Source of the DNA: Leisingera sp. ANG1
Lineage (GTDB): Bacteria > Pseudomonadota > Alphaproteobacteria > Rhodobacterales > Rhodobacteraceae
DNA: 64,000 nt
Direction: 5' to 3'
NCBI RefSeq assembly: GCF_000203975.2
Contig: NZ_AFCF02000014.1
Coordinates: 62,001 to 126,000, forward strand
In this document: positions 44,071-53,135 of the stretch, piece after piece
Numbering within the stretch: the first letter of the stretch is position 1
Layout of the letters: each line of letters opens with the position of its first letter
Made by a program: the position numbers and the translations under genes
The notes under the pieces: generated by a model
Databases searched by the model: none
The model's input: the letters and a program-made list of their open reading frames with translations, nothing else
Told to the model about the DNA's origin: nothing

Positions 44071-45126
44071 TCAGTTCTGGCTGCCGAACCATTTGCGGTA
44101 GAGGGCGTCATAGCTGCCGTCCTCCTGCATCGTCAAAAGCGCCTGGTTGACCTCTTCCACCAGCGGCGAGCCGGCCGGGAACACTAGCCCGTAGTTTTCC
44201 CGCAGGAACGGCTGGCCGATGGTGTGGCCGTATTGATGGCCGCCTTGCTGCACGTAGAAATTCAGTACCGGCGCATCAAAGACTATGGCCTTGATCTCCC
44301 CCGCTTCAAAGGCAGCCAGCATCTCCTCCAATCCGGAGAAGGCAGCATAGTCGATCTCGCGCCGGTCCAGGAAACCGGCGGCTGTGGAGCCGCCGATGGT
44401 GCCGACGGATCTGCCATAGAGGTCATTCACCGAGTTCACTGAGCCGGTGATTGCCTCCACTGTCATAACCGCTGTGATCTTGGCGACGAAGATTGAGACG
44501 ATGAACAGCGAAGATACCACCAGCACCACGCCGAACATCCGGCCAATGGGTGTGCGCGGCACCCGTTCCTCGAAGCCGCCATTCACCACAAGGTTCAGCG
44601 CCCACCAGAAAGAGGGGAACCATGCCTCTTTCAGAGGGCGGTCGAAATAGGGCTGTGCGCGGCGTTCGAACGTCCACATCATCATGCCGCCGCCAAACAG
44701 CAGCAGAAAGGCGATCCCGATCGCCGCTGCCAGGTCCCAGGACATGATCGCCCGCAGCAGCGATGGCTCGCGGACGTCATCAGCCTGCACCATGATCTGC
44801 AAACCGCTTTCAAAAATCGGGTGGCTGAAATCCATTTCGATCTCCCGCGAGGCGGTGATCGAGATATTGGCGGCTGCCAGATCGGCCTCTCCGCTCCGCA
44901 CGCCTTCCAGCATGTCCGAAAAGCTGTCAGCGCGGCTGACGCGGTAGTCCAAATCCAGCCGCTCTGCCAAGATTTTGAACAATTCCAGTGAGAAGCCGGT
45001 GTCGCGCCCCTCTTCCACCATTGAAAAGGGCGGCCGGGTGACGGTATTGACCGTCAGCACCTGCGCGGAAAGCAATTGCCCCCATAGCATGAACAGGACG
45101 GCTGGGATCAGGCGGAGATACGGCAC
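44071..45126 (-). CDS. Glutamate-receptor-like ion channel protein (periplasmic binding domain with inserted pore) with altered filter
   Basis: About 351 residues from a GTG that gives a clean signal peptide ([20 protein letters not shown]); a TTG at 45192 would add 22 residues. Layout is that of GluR0: first binding lobe ([40 protein letters not shown]), membrane helix 1 ([19 protein letters not shown], about 127-148), re-entrant pore loop ([20 protein letters not shown], about 169-189), helix 2 ([20 protein letters not shown]), then the second lobe ([34 protein letters not shown]). The potassium-filter TVGYGD is replaced by VVNGGFE. Probably a ligand-gated channel or sensor; selectivity is unknown. 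Confidence 0.82.
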   Translation of the reverse strand: MPYLRLIPAVLFMLWGQLLSAQVLTVNTVTRPPFSMVEEGRDTGFSLELFKILAERLDLDYRVSRADSFSDMLEGVRSGEADLAAANISITASREIEMDFSHPIFESGLQIMVQADDVREPSLLRAIMSWDLAAAIGIAFLLLFGGGMMMWTFERRAQPYFDRPLKEAWFPSFWWALNLVVNGGFEERVPRTPIGRMFGVVLVVSSLFIVSIFVAKITAVMTVEAITGSVNSVNDLYGRSVGTIGGSTAAGFLDRREIDYAAFSGLEEMLAAFEAGEIKAIVFDAPVLNFYVQQGGHQYGHTIGQPFLRENYGLVFPAGSPLVEEVNQALLTMQEDGSYDALYRKWFGSQN

Positions 45127-45233
45127 GGAAACGCTCGGATTGGCCTCTGAAAGGGTTTCAACGTCCTTAGGCGGATCGCGGTTTTCACGCAAGCATCAAG
45201 GATGCAGAGGCAGAAATTGCGTCAAAGACTGTG

Positions 45234-46307
45234 TCAGGCCGTCCGCCTGTCAGCCAGAACCGCAGCGTCAAAGGCACGCAGAACCGGGAATTTCGGCTGC
45301 CGGTGTTCCGGAAGAGCAGCGGCACCGTGCGGCGCCACAAGACTGGCCGCCAGGCGCTGCGGGTCGCGGCGCAAGCGGCCCAGGTACAGGCTTTCAGTCA
45401 TCGACCCGGCGGCAATCAGCGGTTCATGGTCCGGCAGGACCGCCTGGCAATAGGTTATCAGAGGCGCGCCAGCCTGGCCCGGCTGCGCGGTGCCGGTGCC
45501 CAGCAGATTGCCGGCTGGCACCAGAACCGCGGGCTTGCCAAACAGGTATTCGACCTCTGAGCCGGTCAATACCAGCCGTTGAAACGGCGCGACCTGAATG
45601 TCTTGCAGCAATCCAAAGTACGGTGCTCTGAGACGCACTGGAGCGAAGGTGCCCAGCGCAGGCACCTGGCGCTCCACCACCTGCAGCACGGGTACTGCCG
45701 CACCGCCGCTGGTCAGCACCAAGTCCCCCCGATTCAGGCAGCCCAGTGCGCGGTAGCCTTGCGGTACGGCAATTGGCGTGGCTGGCAGCAGCCCGGGGGC
45801 TGGACCAGCTGGCTCAACCTTGGCGGACAGGGCCAAGTATTCCACTGAAGTCCCCCTGTATCCCAGCGGCCCCGCCAGCGCCTGCAGATCACGCAACCGC
45901 CAAGGTTTTGGATCCGCCAGCGCGGCAATCTGCATCTGCCCGCCATCCGGCTGTTCCAATGTCAGCTGCCCTGTTCTTGCAGGGGCATCCCAGGCGTAGC
46001 TCAGCCGCAACCGTCCGGCGCGTCCAGAACTGGTCGGATTCAGTGTCTGATGCAGAACGGCCCCGCACTGCTCCAGAACGAAACTCAGACCGCCGCCCGG
46101 AACCGCCTGAATTGCCAGCCGCAGAGGCCAGTCTCCGCCCTGGGAATAAAGGAGCAATGGCTCAGGACGGGTGATTTCCGGCAAGTGGCATTCAAGCATG
46201 ATTGTGCCGCACACAAGCAAACTGTCTCCGTCGGCTGTCCCGCCAGAGCGCAGCGCCTGCGTATTGCACCAATCGAGCCCGCTGCCAGAGGCCGAAAACC
46301 AGGACAC
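45234..46307 (-). CDS. Hint-domain-like protein with degenerate catalytic motifs
   Basis: 357 residues from a GTG 5 nt after the preceding Hint gene's stop. The N-terminal half is a lectin/LamG-like beta-sandwich (MLECHLPEITRPEPLLLYSQ, LSYAWDAPARTGQLTLEQPD). The C-terminal half resembles the Hint domain of its neighbour but has lost key residues: ALGCLNRGDLVLTSGGAAVP (about 184) lacks the CFVAGT nucleophile block, and APFQRLVLTGSEVEYLFG (about 237) replaces the SPQHRVLV histidine block with FQR. Self-cleavage is therefore unlikely. No signal peptide. Probably translated together with the upstream gene. Confidence 0.8.
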   Translation of the reverse strand: MSWFSASGSGLDWCNTQALRSGGTADGDSLLVCGTIMLECHLPEITRPEPLLLYSQGGDWPLRLAIQAVPGGGLSFVLEQCGAVLHQTLNPTSSGRAGRLRLSYAWDAPARTGQLTLEQPDGGQMQIAALADPKPWRLRDLQALAGPLGYRGTSVEYLALSAKVEPAGPAPGLLPATPIAVPQGYRALGCLNRGDLVLTSGGAAVPVLQVVERQVPALGTFAPVRLRAPYFGLLQDIQVAPFQRLVLTGSEVEYLFGKPAVLVPAGNLLGTGTAQPGQAGAPLITYCQAVLPDHEPLIAAGSMTESLYLGRLRRDPQRLAASLVAPHGAAALPEHRQPKFPVLRAFDAAVLADRRTA

Positions 46308-46312
46308 CTTCC

Positions 46313-47908
46313 TCAGGCCGCCTGCGTTGCGGCCAGAAGCTGGCCCTCATAAGACTTAAGCGCAGGCCGGGCAGCAGCGCTGTAGCCCGCGCCGGTTTCC
46401 GGGTCCAATTCGGGAAACAGCGCGCAAATCTCCTCAGCCACCGCCTGTTCGAAAAGATTAACGATCTGCGGTCCCGGCAGGAAACTTTCCGTCTCCAATC
46501 CTTCCGAGTAGATCACTTGGTGGCTATCGAACATAAGGTGCACATAGGTGACCTCACCGCCCGGACAGCAGGTAACGCTGCGGCCGTTCACCAGATCCTT
46601 GGCCGCTACCAGAACCTCTTCTTCACCGAAGAACAGCTCAGCATGGGCCCCGCGCACAAGCACCCGGTGCTGCGGCGAGACCAGCAGCGCGCCATGCCGC
46701 CCAAAGGTATCCGCAGCAATACGAATTGGCGCAAAATCCCCTTCAGCTGCAACCGAGCGGCCACCGGTCCAGCTTAGCGGCTGGGCCCCCTCGTCGCGGG
46801 TTTCAACCAGGTCACCTGGCATCAGATCCTCAACCGGCACTTCTCCGAGCGGAGTGCGGATAAGAGTTCCGGCCACAAAACAGGGGATTGAGCTTGCGTT
46901 GACAAAGCCGGTGTCGCTGATGGTGCCGTTGCTGACTGTATAAGTGAAATTGAAATGCTCGGTATCACCGTCACCCGCCAGGGTGATTGTGCCATCTTCG
47001 TTCAGCGTCACCTGCTGGCCTGAGGGCAGCGTGACTACGGACCCTGCGGTGACTGCAACCCCGTTGATGTGTGTCACGGTCAGAGTGCTGCCGTCAGCTC
47101 CATCCGTGCCGCCGTCCCATATGTTGATATCGTTTTCCAGAATATCGATGGTCTTGCTGCCATCCGGCGTTACAAACACTTTGTCTGTAATGGCAATCAG
47201 ATTGGTCTGTCCCGACTTGCCTGCAATCAGGAGATTGCTGTCATAGCTGCTGTCGCCAACGTCGGCTATGCCGATCCGGATGTTGTTCACCTGATCCGGG
47301 TTCACCCGCATCGTCAGGGTCATGGTGACCGTCAGGCCGTCCATCTCCGTGTTGAAATCATCGCTGGTGTTGTCGAGATATAGGTTCTCATTAATTGAGG
47401 CACTTACATTTGCCGGGTTCGCGGCACCGCCTGCAATTTCCAATTGGGCCGGTTCGCCATTCACCCAAACCGCAACCATGTCCTGGTAAACGGAGTTCTG
47501 AAATTCGGGAAACTCCTCAGAAGAGAATACAAACTGCAGCGTCATCACCTGCGAATCCGGAATAAAGCTCACATCCAGATAGGAGGCGTCATAGGTTCTG
47601 GTGCCGGCGATTTCATTGAAATCGGCTTGGTTGCTTGGCCCCCAGGTGTTGGTGGATTGGTTGGTGTCCTGATTGGCTTGGCCGCGCGAATTGGTGAACT
47701 GATCGGCGCGCCCCGTCGACAGTATTACGCCTGTGTCACTGGGTGTCGCACCGGGTGCCAGCGCATCGCCGTTGGAATAAATCGCTGAAGAACGGCTGTC
47801 ACCGGTATAGCTGGCATCTAGAACGGTAATCCCGTCACCAAAGATGGTGTCTGCCATCTCCAATGCGGATGCATTGGTATCGTAATTAAGCTCTCGTGCC
47901 CTGACCAT
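46313..47908 (-). CDS. Choice-of-anchor L / Hint-domain protein
   Basis: About 531 residues. The N-terminal region is a choice-of-anchor L domain (LNYDTNASALEMADTIFGDG, VMTLQFVFSSEEFPEFQNSV, YQDMVAVWVNGEPAQLEIAG), followed by a short cadherin-like strand region (GSKTIDILENDINIWDGG). The C-terminal Hint domain is intact: cysteine block SIPCFVAGTLIRTPLGEVPV (about 343) and SPQHRVLVRGAHAELFFGEE (about 408). No signal peptide; Rhodobacteraceae Hint proteins of this type are presumed to leave by type I secretion. The start MVRARELNYDTN is taken for its similarity to related proteins; an ATG 21 bp earlier is possible. Confidence 0.87.
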   Translation of the reverse strand: MVRARELNYDTNASALEMADTIFGDGITVLDASYTGDSRSSAIYSNGDALAPGATPSDTGVILSTGRADQFTNSRGQANQDTNQSTNTWGPSNQADFNEIAGTRTYDASYLDVSFIPDSQVMTLQFVFSSEEFPEFQNSVYQDMVAVWVNGEPAQLEIAGGAANPANVSASINENLYLDNTSDDFNTEMDGLTVTMTLTMRVNPDQVNNIRIGIADVGDSSYDSNLLIAGKSGQTNLIAITDKVFVTPDGSKTIDILENDINIWDGGTDGADGSTLTVTHINGVAVTAGSVVTLPSGQQVTLNEDGTITLAGDGDTEHFNFTYTVSNGTISDTGFVNASSIPCFVAGTLIRTPLGEVPVEDLMPGDLVETRDEGAQPLSWTGGRSVAAEGDFAPIRIAADTFGRHGALLVSPQHRVLVRGAHAELFFGEEEVLVAAKDLVNGRSVTCCPGGEVTYVHLMFDSHQVIYSEGLETESFLPGPQIVNLFEQAVAEEICALFPELDPETGAGYSAAARPALKSYEGQLLAATQAA

Positions 47909-48047
47909 TGCGCCGCCTGCTCCCGCCATCCGGACAAGCGTCCCGCGCAGACAGCTGCCACTGCCGCGTCGCCAGCGGACCCGCCGCCAGTCAGTTCTGC
48001 GCGCCCCGCTGTTACGGTGGTGCTGCTCTCGGGATACCCTGCCTCGG

Positions 48048-48074
48048 GTTAATTATGATTAACAAATCATTAAC
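48048..48074. promoter_or_regulatory. CtrA-like binding site in the 310-bp gap between the Hint genes and dapE
   Basis: TTAA-N7-TTAAC (48059-48074) matches the CtrA consensus. A further GTTAAT overlaps upstream, forming GTTAAT-TATG-ATTAAC (48048-48063). The gap 47909-48218 holds no gene. The site lies about 140 bp before each of the divergent genes and may control either. CtrA binding is inferred from the consensus only. Confidence 0.5.
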
Positions 48075-48218
48075 ATGATTCCCGGATACTGGGCAGGCTC
48101 TCCTTTGCAGGGCCGTGAAACCGCTGCTTTTGCGCCACATTTACGGGCCTCCCTGCGAATTGCACAGCGCTCCGTTCCGCGCTAGGCCTGTGGCAACCGG
48201 AACCTGAGGAGCCCGCCA

Positions 48219-49364
48219 ATGCCGCAAACCGATCCCGCCCGCCTGACTGCCGACCTGATCCGCTGCCCGTCGGTCACGCCTGAGGAAGGCGGCGCATTGG
48301 TGCTGCTGGAAAAACTGCTGAGCGAGGCCGGATTCACCTGCACCCGCACCGACCGTGGCGAGGTCAGCAACCTGTTTGCCCGCTGGGGCGCCAAGGGCCA
48401 TGCCAGGACCTTTGGCTTCAACGGGCATACCGATGTGGTGCCGTTGGGGGACGAGGCCGCCTGGACCATGCCGCCGTTCGGGGCAGAGGAAAAGGACGGG
48501 TTCATGTACGGGCGCGGCGCGACCGACATGAAATCCGGGGTTGCGGCCTTTGCGGCGGCGGCCGTGGACTTTGTGCGGGACACACCGCCAGACGGGTCCA
48601 TCATCCTGACCATCACCGGCGACGAGGAAGGCCCTGCCGTGGACGGCACCACTGCGCTGCTGGATTACATGGACCGCGAAGGTGAACAGATGTCGGTCTG
48701 CCTTGTGGGCGAACCGACCTGCCCCAATGAGATGGGCGAGATGATCAAGATCGGCCGCCGCGGGTCGATGACGGCCTGGTTCACGGTGACCGGTGTGCAG
48801 GGCCATTCGGCCTACCCACACCGGGCCAACAATCCGCTGAACGCAATGGCGCGGCTGATGGACCGGCTGGCGAGCCATGAGCTTGATCAAGGCACTGAAC
48901 ACTTTGACGCCTCCACCCTGGCTATTGTCACTATCGACACCGGAAATACCGCGACCAACGTGATCCCGGCTCAGGCCACTTCAGCCGTGAATATCCGTTT
49001 CAACGACGCCCACACAGGTGCCGGCCTAACGGACTGGCTCCAAAGCGAGGCGGACAAGGCAGCAGCGGAGTTCGGCGTTGATATCGGGATGAAGGTGAAG
49101 ATCTCAGGTGAGAGCTTCATAACCCCGCCGGGCGCGCTCTCGGATCTGGTTTCAAAAGCGGTCGAGGCGGAGACCGGCCGCAAGCCGGAACTGTCGACCA
49201 CTGGCGGCACCTCGGATGCGCGGTTCGTCAAGAGCCACTGCCCGGTGGTGGAGTTCGGGCTGGTTGGCAAGACCATGCACCAGGTGGATGAGCGCGTGGA
49301 GGTCGCACAGATCAACCAGCTGAAAGCCATCTATACCCGCATCCTGCAGGACTATTTCGCATGA
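48219..49364 (+). CDS. dapE: Succinyl-diaminopimelate desuccinylase
   Basis: Zinc M20 peptidase-family enzyme of 381 residues that removes succinate from N-succinyl-LL-DAP. Motifs: [18 protein letters not shown] with zinc histidine and catalytic aspartate (about residue 66), [20 protein letters not shown] (about 98), [20 protein letters not shown] with the catalytic glutamate (about 131), and the C-terminal [11 protein letters not shown] with a zinc histidine. TGAGGAG lies 8 nt before the ATG. Overlaps the GNAT gene by 4 nt, first of a three-gene coupled run. Confidence 0.97.
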   Translation: MPQTDPARLTADLIRCPSVTPEEGGALVLLEKLLSEAGFTCTRTDRGEVSNLFARWGAKGHARTFGFNGHTDVVPLGDEAAWTMPPFGAEEKDGFMYGRGATDMKSGVAAFAAAAVDFVRDTPPDGSIILTITGDEEGPAVDGTTALLDYMDREGEQMSVCLVGEPTCPNEMGEMIKIGRRGSMTAWFTVTGVQGHSAYPHRANNPLNAMARLMDRLASHELDQGTEHFDASTLAIVTIDTGNTATNVIPAQATSAVNIRFNDAHTGAGLTDWLQSEADKAAAEFGVDIGMKVKISGESFITPPGALSDLVSKAVEAETGRKPELSTTGGTSDARFVKSHCPVVEFGLVGKTMHQVDERVEVAQINQLKAIYTRILQDYFA

Positions 49365-49786
49365 GTCTGAGCATTTCAGTCACCGAGGATCTAGAGACAT
49401 GCTTTGCCTTGCGCCACCAAGTGTTCGTGGAAGAGCAAGGGGTGCCGGTGGAGGAGGAGCAGGACGCGCTGGACGGCTCTGCCACCCATCTTCTGGCGCT
49501 GCAGGACGGTGTCCCGGTTGGGACGGCGCGGATTGTGTTCAATGGGAACACCGCCAAGATCGGCCGGGTTTGCGTGCTGTCCTCGACCCGCGGCACCGGG
49601 CTTGGCGCCAAATTGATTGAGGCTGCAGTGGATGCCGCCCGGGCGCGTCCCGGGGTAACCAAGGCCAAACTTGGTGCGCAGATCCATGCGCTCGGGTTCT
49701 ATGAGAAGCTTGGCTTCACCGCCTTTGGCCCAGTCTATGACGATGCCGGTATCGATCACCGGGACATGGTGCGTGATTTCACGTGA
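49361..49786 (+). CDS. GNAT family N-acetyltransferase
   Basis: 141 residues with the GNAT fold: [39 protein letters not shown], and the acetyl-CoA loop [20 protein letters not shown] (Q/RxxGxG/A, about residue 68), then [20 protein letters not shown]. Resembles ElaA-like acetyltransferases. Substrate unknown. Translationally coupled at both ends (ATGA with dapE, GTGA with the next gene). Confidence 0.88.
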   Translation: MSLSISVTEDLETCFALRHQVFVEEQGVPVEEEQDALDGSATHLLALQDGVPVGTARIVFNGNTAKIGRVCVLSSTRGTGLGAKLIEAAVDAARARPGVTKAKLGAQIHALGFYEKLGFTAFGPVYDDAGIDHRDMVRDFT

Positions 49787-50355
49787 AACGCACCCTGATC
49801 ATCATGATCAAGGAACCGCGCCCCGGACGGGTCAAGACACGTCTGGGCCGCGATATCGGCGTGCTTCCTGCCACCTGGTGGTTCCGTCATCAGTCCGCCC
49901 GGCTGATCCGGTCCCTGCGGGATCCGCGCTGGCAGATTGTGCTGGCGGTAGCGCCGGACCTGGCAGTGCGCTCCAAGGTCTGGCCTGCTGATTTGCCGCG
50001 CTGGCCGCAAGGGCAAGGCGATCTGGGCGCACGCATGAAGAGGATGCTTAAATCCGCGACAGGCCCTGTCTGCCTGATCGGTGCCGACATTCCCGGCATC
50101 ACCCGCAACCATATCTCTCGTGCTTTCTCGGCCCTCGGCAATCACGACGCAGTCTTCGGCCCGGCAGCGGATGGGGGTTACTGGCTAGCGGGCGCTAAAC
50201 ATCCGTCCCGCCTGCCGCAAGACATGTTCGAGGATGTTCGCTGGTCCAGTGAACATGCGCTAGCCGACACGCTAAACACTCTGCCCGGCTGGCGCATCGC
50301 GCTGACCGATACCCTGCAGGATGTTGACACCGCCACGGATCTGCCACGGCGCTGA
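49783..50355 (+). CDS. TIGR04282 / DUF2064 family glycosyltransferase-like protein
   Basis: 190 residues with a GTG start overlapping the GNAT stop. GT-A-like nucleotidyl/glycosyl-transferase fold: LIIMIKEPRPGRVKTRLGRD at the N terminus, PQGQGDLGARMKRMLKSAT, VCLIGADIPGITRNHISRAF and FGPAADGGYWLAGAKHP. Family members occur with arsenosugar and cofactor biosynthesis genes; no such context exists here, so the function is open. Confidence 0.85.
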   Translation: MKRTLIIMIKEPRPGRVKTRLGRDIGVLPATWWFRHQSARLIRSLRDPRWQIVLAVAPDLAVRSKVWPADLPRWPQGQGDLGARMKRMLKSATGPVCLIGADIPGITRNHISRAFSALGNHDAVFGPAADGGYWLAGAKHPSRLPQDMFEDVRWSSEHALADTLNTLPGWRIALTDTLQDVDTATDLPRR

Positions 50356-50406
50356 CGCTTCGCTTTTCACCATGACGCCGCCCCCGCGCCATGCTAGGCG
50401 GGAGGT

Positions 50407-52680
50407 ATGAGCCGCATTCCCTCCAAGGCCGAAATCCTCGACTGGATCTCCGCCAACCCGACCCATACCTCCAAGCGCGACATTGCCAAGGCCTTTGGCA
50501 TCAAGGGCGCCGACCGCATCGACCTCAAGCGCATCCTGAAGGAGCTGGAGGCCGAAGGGCATTTGCAGAAGCGCAAGAAGACCTACCGCGACCCGGACCA
50601 GTTGCCGCCAGTAACGGTCCTGCAGGTAAAGGCGCCGAATGAGGATGGCGACCTGTACGGACGTCCATTGGAATGGCACGGCGAGGGTGTGGAGCCCATT
50701 ATTCTGATCCTGACCAAACCGTCGGACCCGGCACTGGGCGAGGGCGATAAGATCCTGGCCAAGCTGCAGATGGTCCCGGATCAGGACCACAATTACGAGG
50801 CGCGGCTGATCCGCCGGATCGGCACCAACCCCAAGCGGGTTCTGGGCATCTTCCGCAAAGGCTCCGAGGGCGGGCGGATTGTTCCAATCGACAAGGCCGC
50901 GTCGAATGAGTGGATGGTGGCGCCGGACGCGGTCAATGGCGCCAAGGACGGCGAACTGGTCGAGGCTGAGCAGGCAGGCCCCAAGGGCCGCATGGGCCTG
51001 CCGCGCGCGCGTATCGTGGAACGGCTGGGCGACCCGACCGCCCCCAAGGCAGTGTCGCTCATCGCCATTCACCAGCATGGCATTCCCGACCATTTCCCCG
51101 ATCCGGTGATGGCAGAGGCTGATGCCGCAAAACCCGCGGGCCTGAAGGGCCGCAAGGATCTGCGGGAACTGCCGCTGGTCACCATCGACCCGGCGGATGC
51201 GCGCGATCATGACGACGCGTGTTATGCCCACGCCGATGACGATCCCAAAAACCCGGGCGGCCATGTGATCTGGGTGGCGATTGCCGATGTGGCCGCCTAT
51301 GTGCGCCCCGGCTCGGCGCTGGACCGCGAGGCGAAGAAGCGCGGCAATTCCAGCTATTTCCCCGACCGCGTGGTGCCGATGCTGCCGGACCGGTTGTCGG
51401 GCGACCTGTGCAGTTTGCACGAAGGCGTGCCGCGCGCCTGTATCGCGGTGCGGATGCAGGTGGACGCCGAGGGCAACAAGATTGCCCACACATTCGTGCG
51501 CGGGCTGATGCAGTCTGTAGCCTCACTCAATTACGCCGAAGTGCAGGAGGCGCAGGACGGCAATGCGAACGACAAGACAGCACCCCTGCTCGATGATGTT
51601 ATCCAGCCGCTGTTTGCCGCATATAAGGCTCTAACAAAGGCCCGGGCTGAGCGCGAGCCGCTGGATCTGGACCTGCCGGAACGCAAGATCGTGCTGGATG
51701 AGGATGGCAACGTGACCTCGGTTGCCTTCCGCGACCGGCTGGATGCGCACAAGCTGATCGAGGAATTCATGATCCTCGCCAATGTGGCCGCAGCTGAAAC
51801 GCTGATCAAGAAACGCTCGCCCTTGCTGTTCCGGGTGCACGAGGAGCCGGCACAGGAGAAACTGGAAAGTTTGCGCGAGACCGCGCAGGCGGCGGGCCTC
51901 AGCCTGGCCAAAGGGCAGGTGCTGCAGACCCGGCATTTGAATGCGCTTTTGAACCAGGCGGCAGGAACGGACGATGCGGAACTGATCAATATCTCCACCC
52001 TGAGATCGATGCAGCAGGCCTATTACAACCCGGAGAACTTCGGGCACTTTGGCCTAGCGCTTAGGAACTACGCGCATTTCACCTCGCCGATCCGCCGTTA
52101 TGCCGACCTGATCGTGCACCGCTCGCTGGTCTCCTCGCACGGCTGGGGCGACGACGGGCTGGATGAGACCCAGATCGAGCGGCTGGAAGATACTGCAACC
52201 CATATCTCGGATACCGAGCGGCGCTCAATGATTGCGGAGCGGGACACCACGGACCGTTATTTGGCCTCTTACCTCAGCGAGCGTGTGGGCAACGAGTTCG
52301 AAGGCCGGATCAGCGGCATTGCCCGATTTGGTGCCTTTGTGAAGCTGGACGAGACCGGCGCTGACGGTCTGGTGCCGGTGCGCTCCATCGGACGGGAGTT
52401 CTTCCACTTTGACGCCCAGTCCGGCACGCTGACAGGGGCGGACACCGGCATGACCCTGACTATCGGCCAGCGCGTGACGGTGCGGCTGACTCAGGCGGCA
52501 CCTGTCACTGGCGGGCTGGAGCTGGAACTGCTGGCGCTGGAAGAGGTCCCGATACCCGCAGGCGGAGGCCAGCGCGGCCGCCGCAGCCCGGCAGGCCGCA
52601 CGGTGAAGCGCAAGGCGGCCAAGTCCAAACACAAGGCTGCCAAGGTGAAACGCAAAGTGGAACGCAAGCGGCGCAAATGA
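50407..52680 (+). CDS. rnr: Ribonuclease R
   Basis: Processive 3'-to-5' exoribonuclease of 757 residues for structured RNA and rRNA/tmRNA quality control. An N-terminal winged helix (ILDWISANPTHTSKRDIAKA) and cold-shock domains lead to the RNB catalytic domain with the metal-binding aspartates in TIDPADARDHDDACYAHADD (about residue 260) and SLHEGVPRACIAVRM (about 337). The motif HFTSPIRRYADLIVHRSLV follows at about 558. An S1 domain (EFEGRISGIARFGAFVKLDE, about 634) and a lysine/arginine-rich tail end the protein. Monocistronic, AGGCGGGAGG upstream. Confidence 0.97.
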   Translation: MSRIPSKAEILDWISANPTHTSKRDIAKAFGIKGADRIDLKRILKELEAEGHLQKRKKTYRDPDQLPPVTVLQVKAPNEDGDLYGRPLEWHGEGVEPIILILTKPSDPALGEGDKILAKLQMVPDQDHNYEARLIRRIGTNPKRVLGIFRKGSEGGRIVPIDKAASNEWMVAPDAVNGAKDGELVEAEQAGPKGRMGLPRARIVERLGDPTAPKAVSLIAIHQHGIPDHFPDPVMAEADAAKPAGLKGRKDLRELPLVTIDPADARDHDDACYAHADDDPKNPGGHVIWVAIADVAAYVRPGSALDREAKKRGNSSYFPDRVVPMLPDRLSGDLCSLHEGVPRACIAVRMQVDAEGNKIAHTFVRGLMQSVASLNYAEVQEAQDGNANDKTAPLLDDVIQPLFAAYKALTKARAEREPLDLDLPERKIVLDEDGNVTSVAFRDRLDAHKLIEEFMILANVAAAETLIKKRSPLLFRVHEEPAQEKLESLRETAQAAGLSLAKGQVLQTRHLNALLNQAAGTDDAELINISTLRSMQQAYYNPENFGHFGLALRNYAHFTSPIRRYADLIVHRSLVSSHGWGDDGLDETQIERLEDTATHISDTERRSMIAERDTTDRYLASYLSERVGNEFEGRISGIARFGAFVKLDETGADGLVPVRSIGREFFHFDAQSGTLTGADTGMTLTIGQRVTVRLTQAAPVTGGLELELLALEEVPIPAGGGQRGRRSPAGRTVKRKAAKSKHKAAKVKRKVERKRRK

Positions 52681-52712
52681 AGTCTGCCCCGATAGGGCAG
52701 ACCTGATCGGCT

Positions 52713-53135
52713 CTATGCCGGAATATCCAGCGGCGCGCGGATCTTGTAGGTCAGCGCCCGCTTGATCAGCCAGCCGTGACGCAGCGGCTCCACATTCTGC
52801 GGGTCGTCAAACAGGACGGCGCGGGTCCCCTCAAACCTGTCCCAGGCAGGGAATGCCAAGGCGAACTCCGAGATCAGGCGGCTTTTGCAATGCACAAAGA
52901 GCGCAAAGCGTGCACCCTTCGGCACCCCCAACCGGATGGTGGACCCCGTTCTGGTTTCTGGCGTGACGTAAGAAGGCTGGCCCCAGCGCAGCACTTCCTC
53001 CACCCGGCCCGCTTCCGGCGTTTCGGCGGCGGTTTCAAAGATCAGCTGCCGGAGCCTAAGCAACCCCTCCCGCGCCAGCGGGTCGGAGACCGCAAAGGCG
53101 GCCTCGATCTCCGGGTTGGCAAAGGCAGGTTTCAT
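52713..53135 (-). CDS. DUF1801 domain-containing protein
   Basis: 140 residues. The DUF1801 (YdhG-like) pattern is visible: LRQLIFETAAETPEAGRVEE, VLRWGQPSYVTPETRTGSTI, RLGVPKGARFALFVHCKSRL. The family resembles part of frataxin-fold and iron-sulfur associated proteins, but no function is established. The start MKPAFANPEIEAAF overlaps the 3' end of the GST gene by 4 nt, so it is the second gene of a coupled pair. Confidence 0.85.
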   Translation of the reverse strand: MKPAFANPEIEAAFAVSDPLAREGLLRLRQLIFETAAETPEAGRVEEVLRWGQPSYVTPETRTGSTIRLGVPKGARFALFVHCKSRLISEFALAFPAWDRFEGTRAVLFDDPQNVEPLRHGWLIKRALTYKIRAPLDIPA

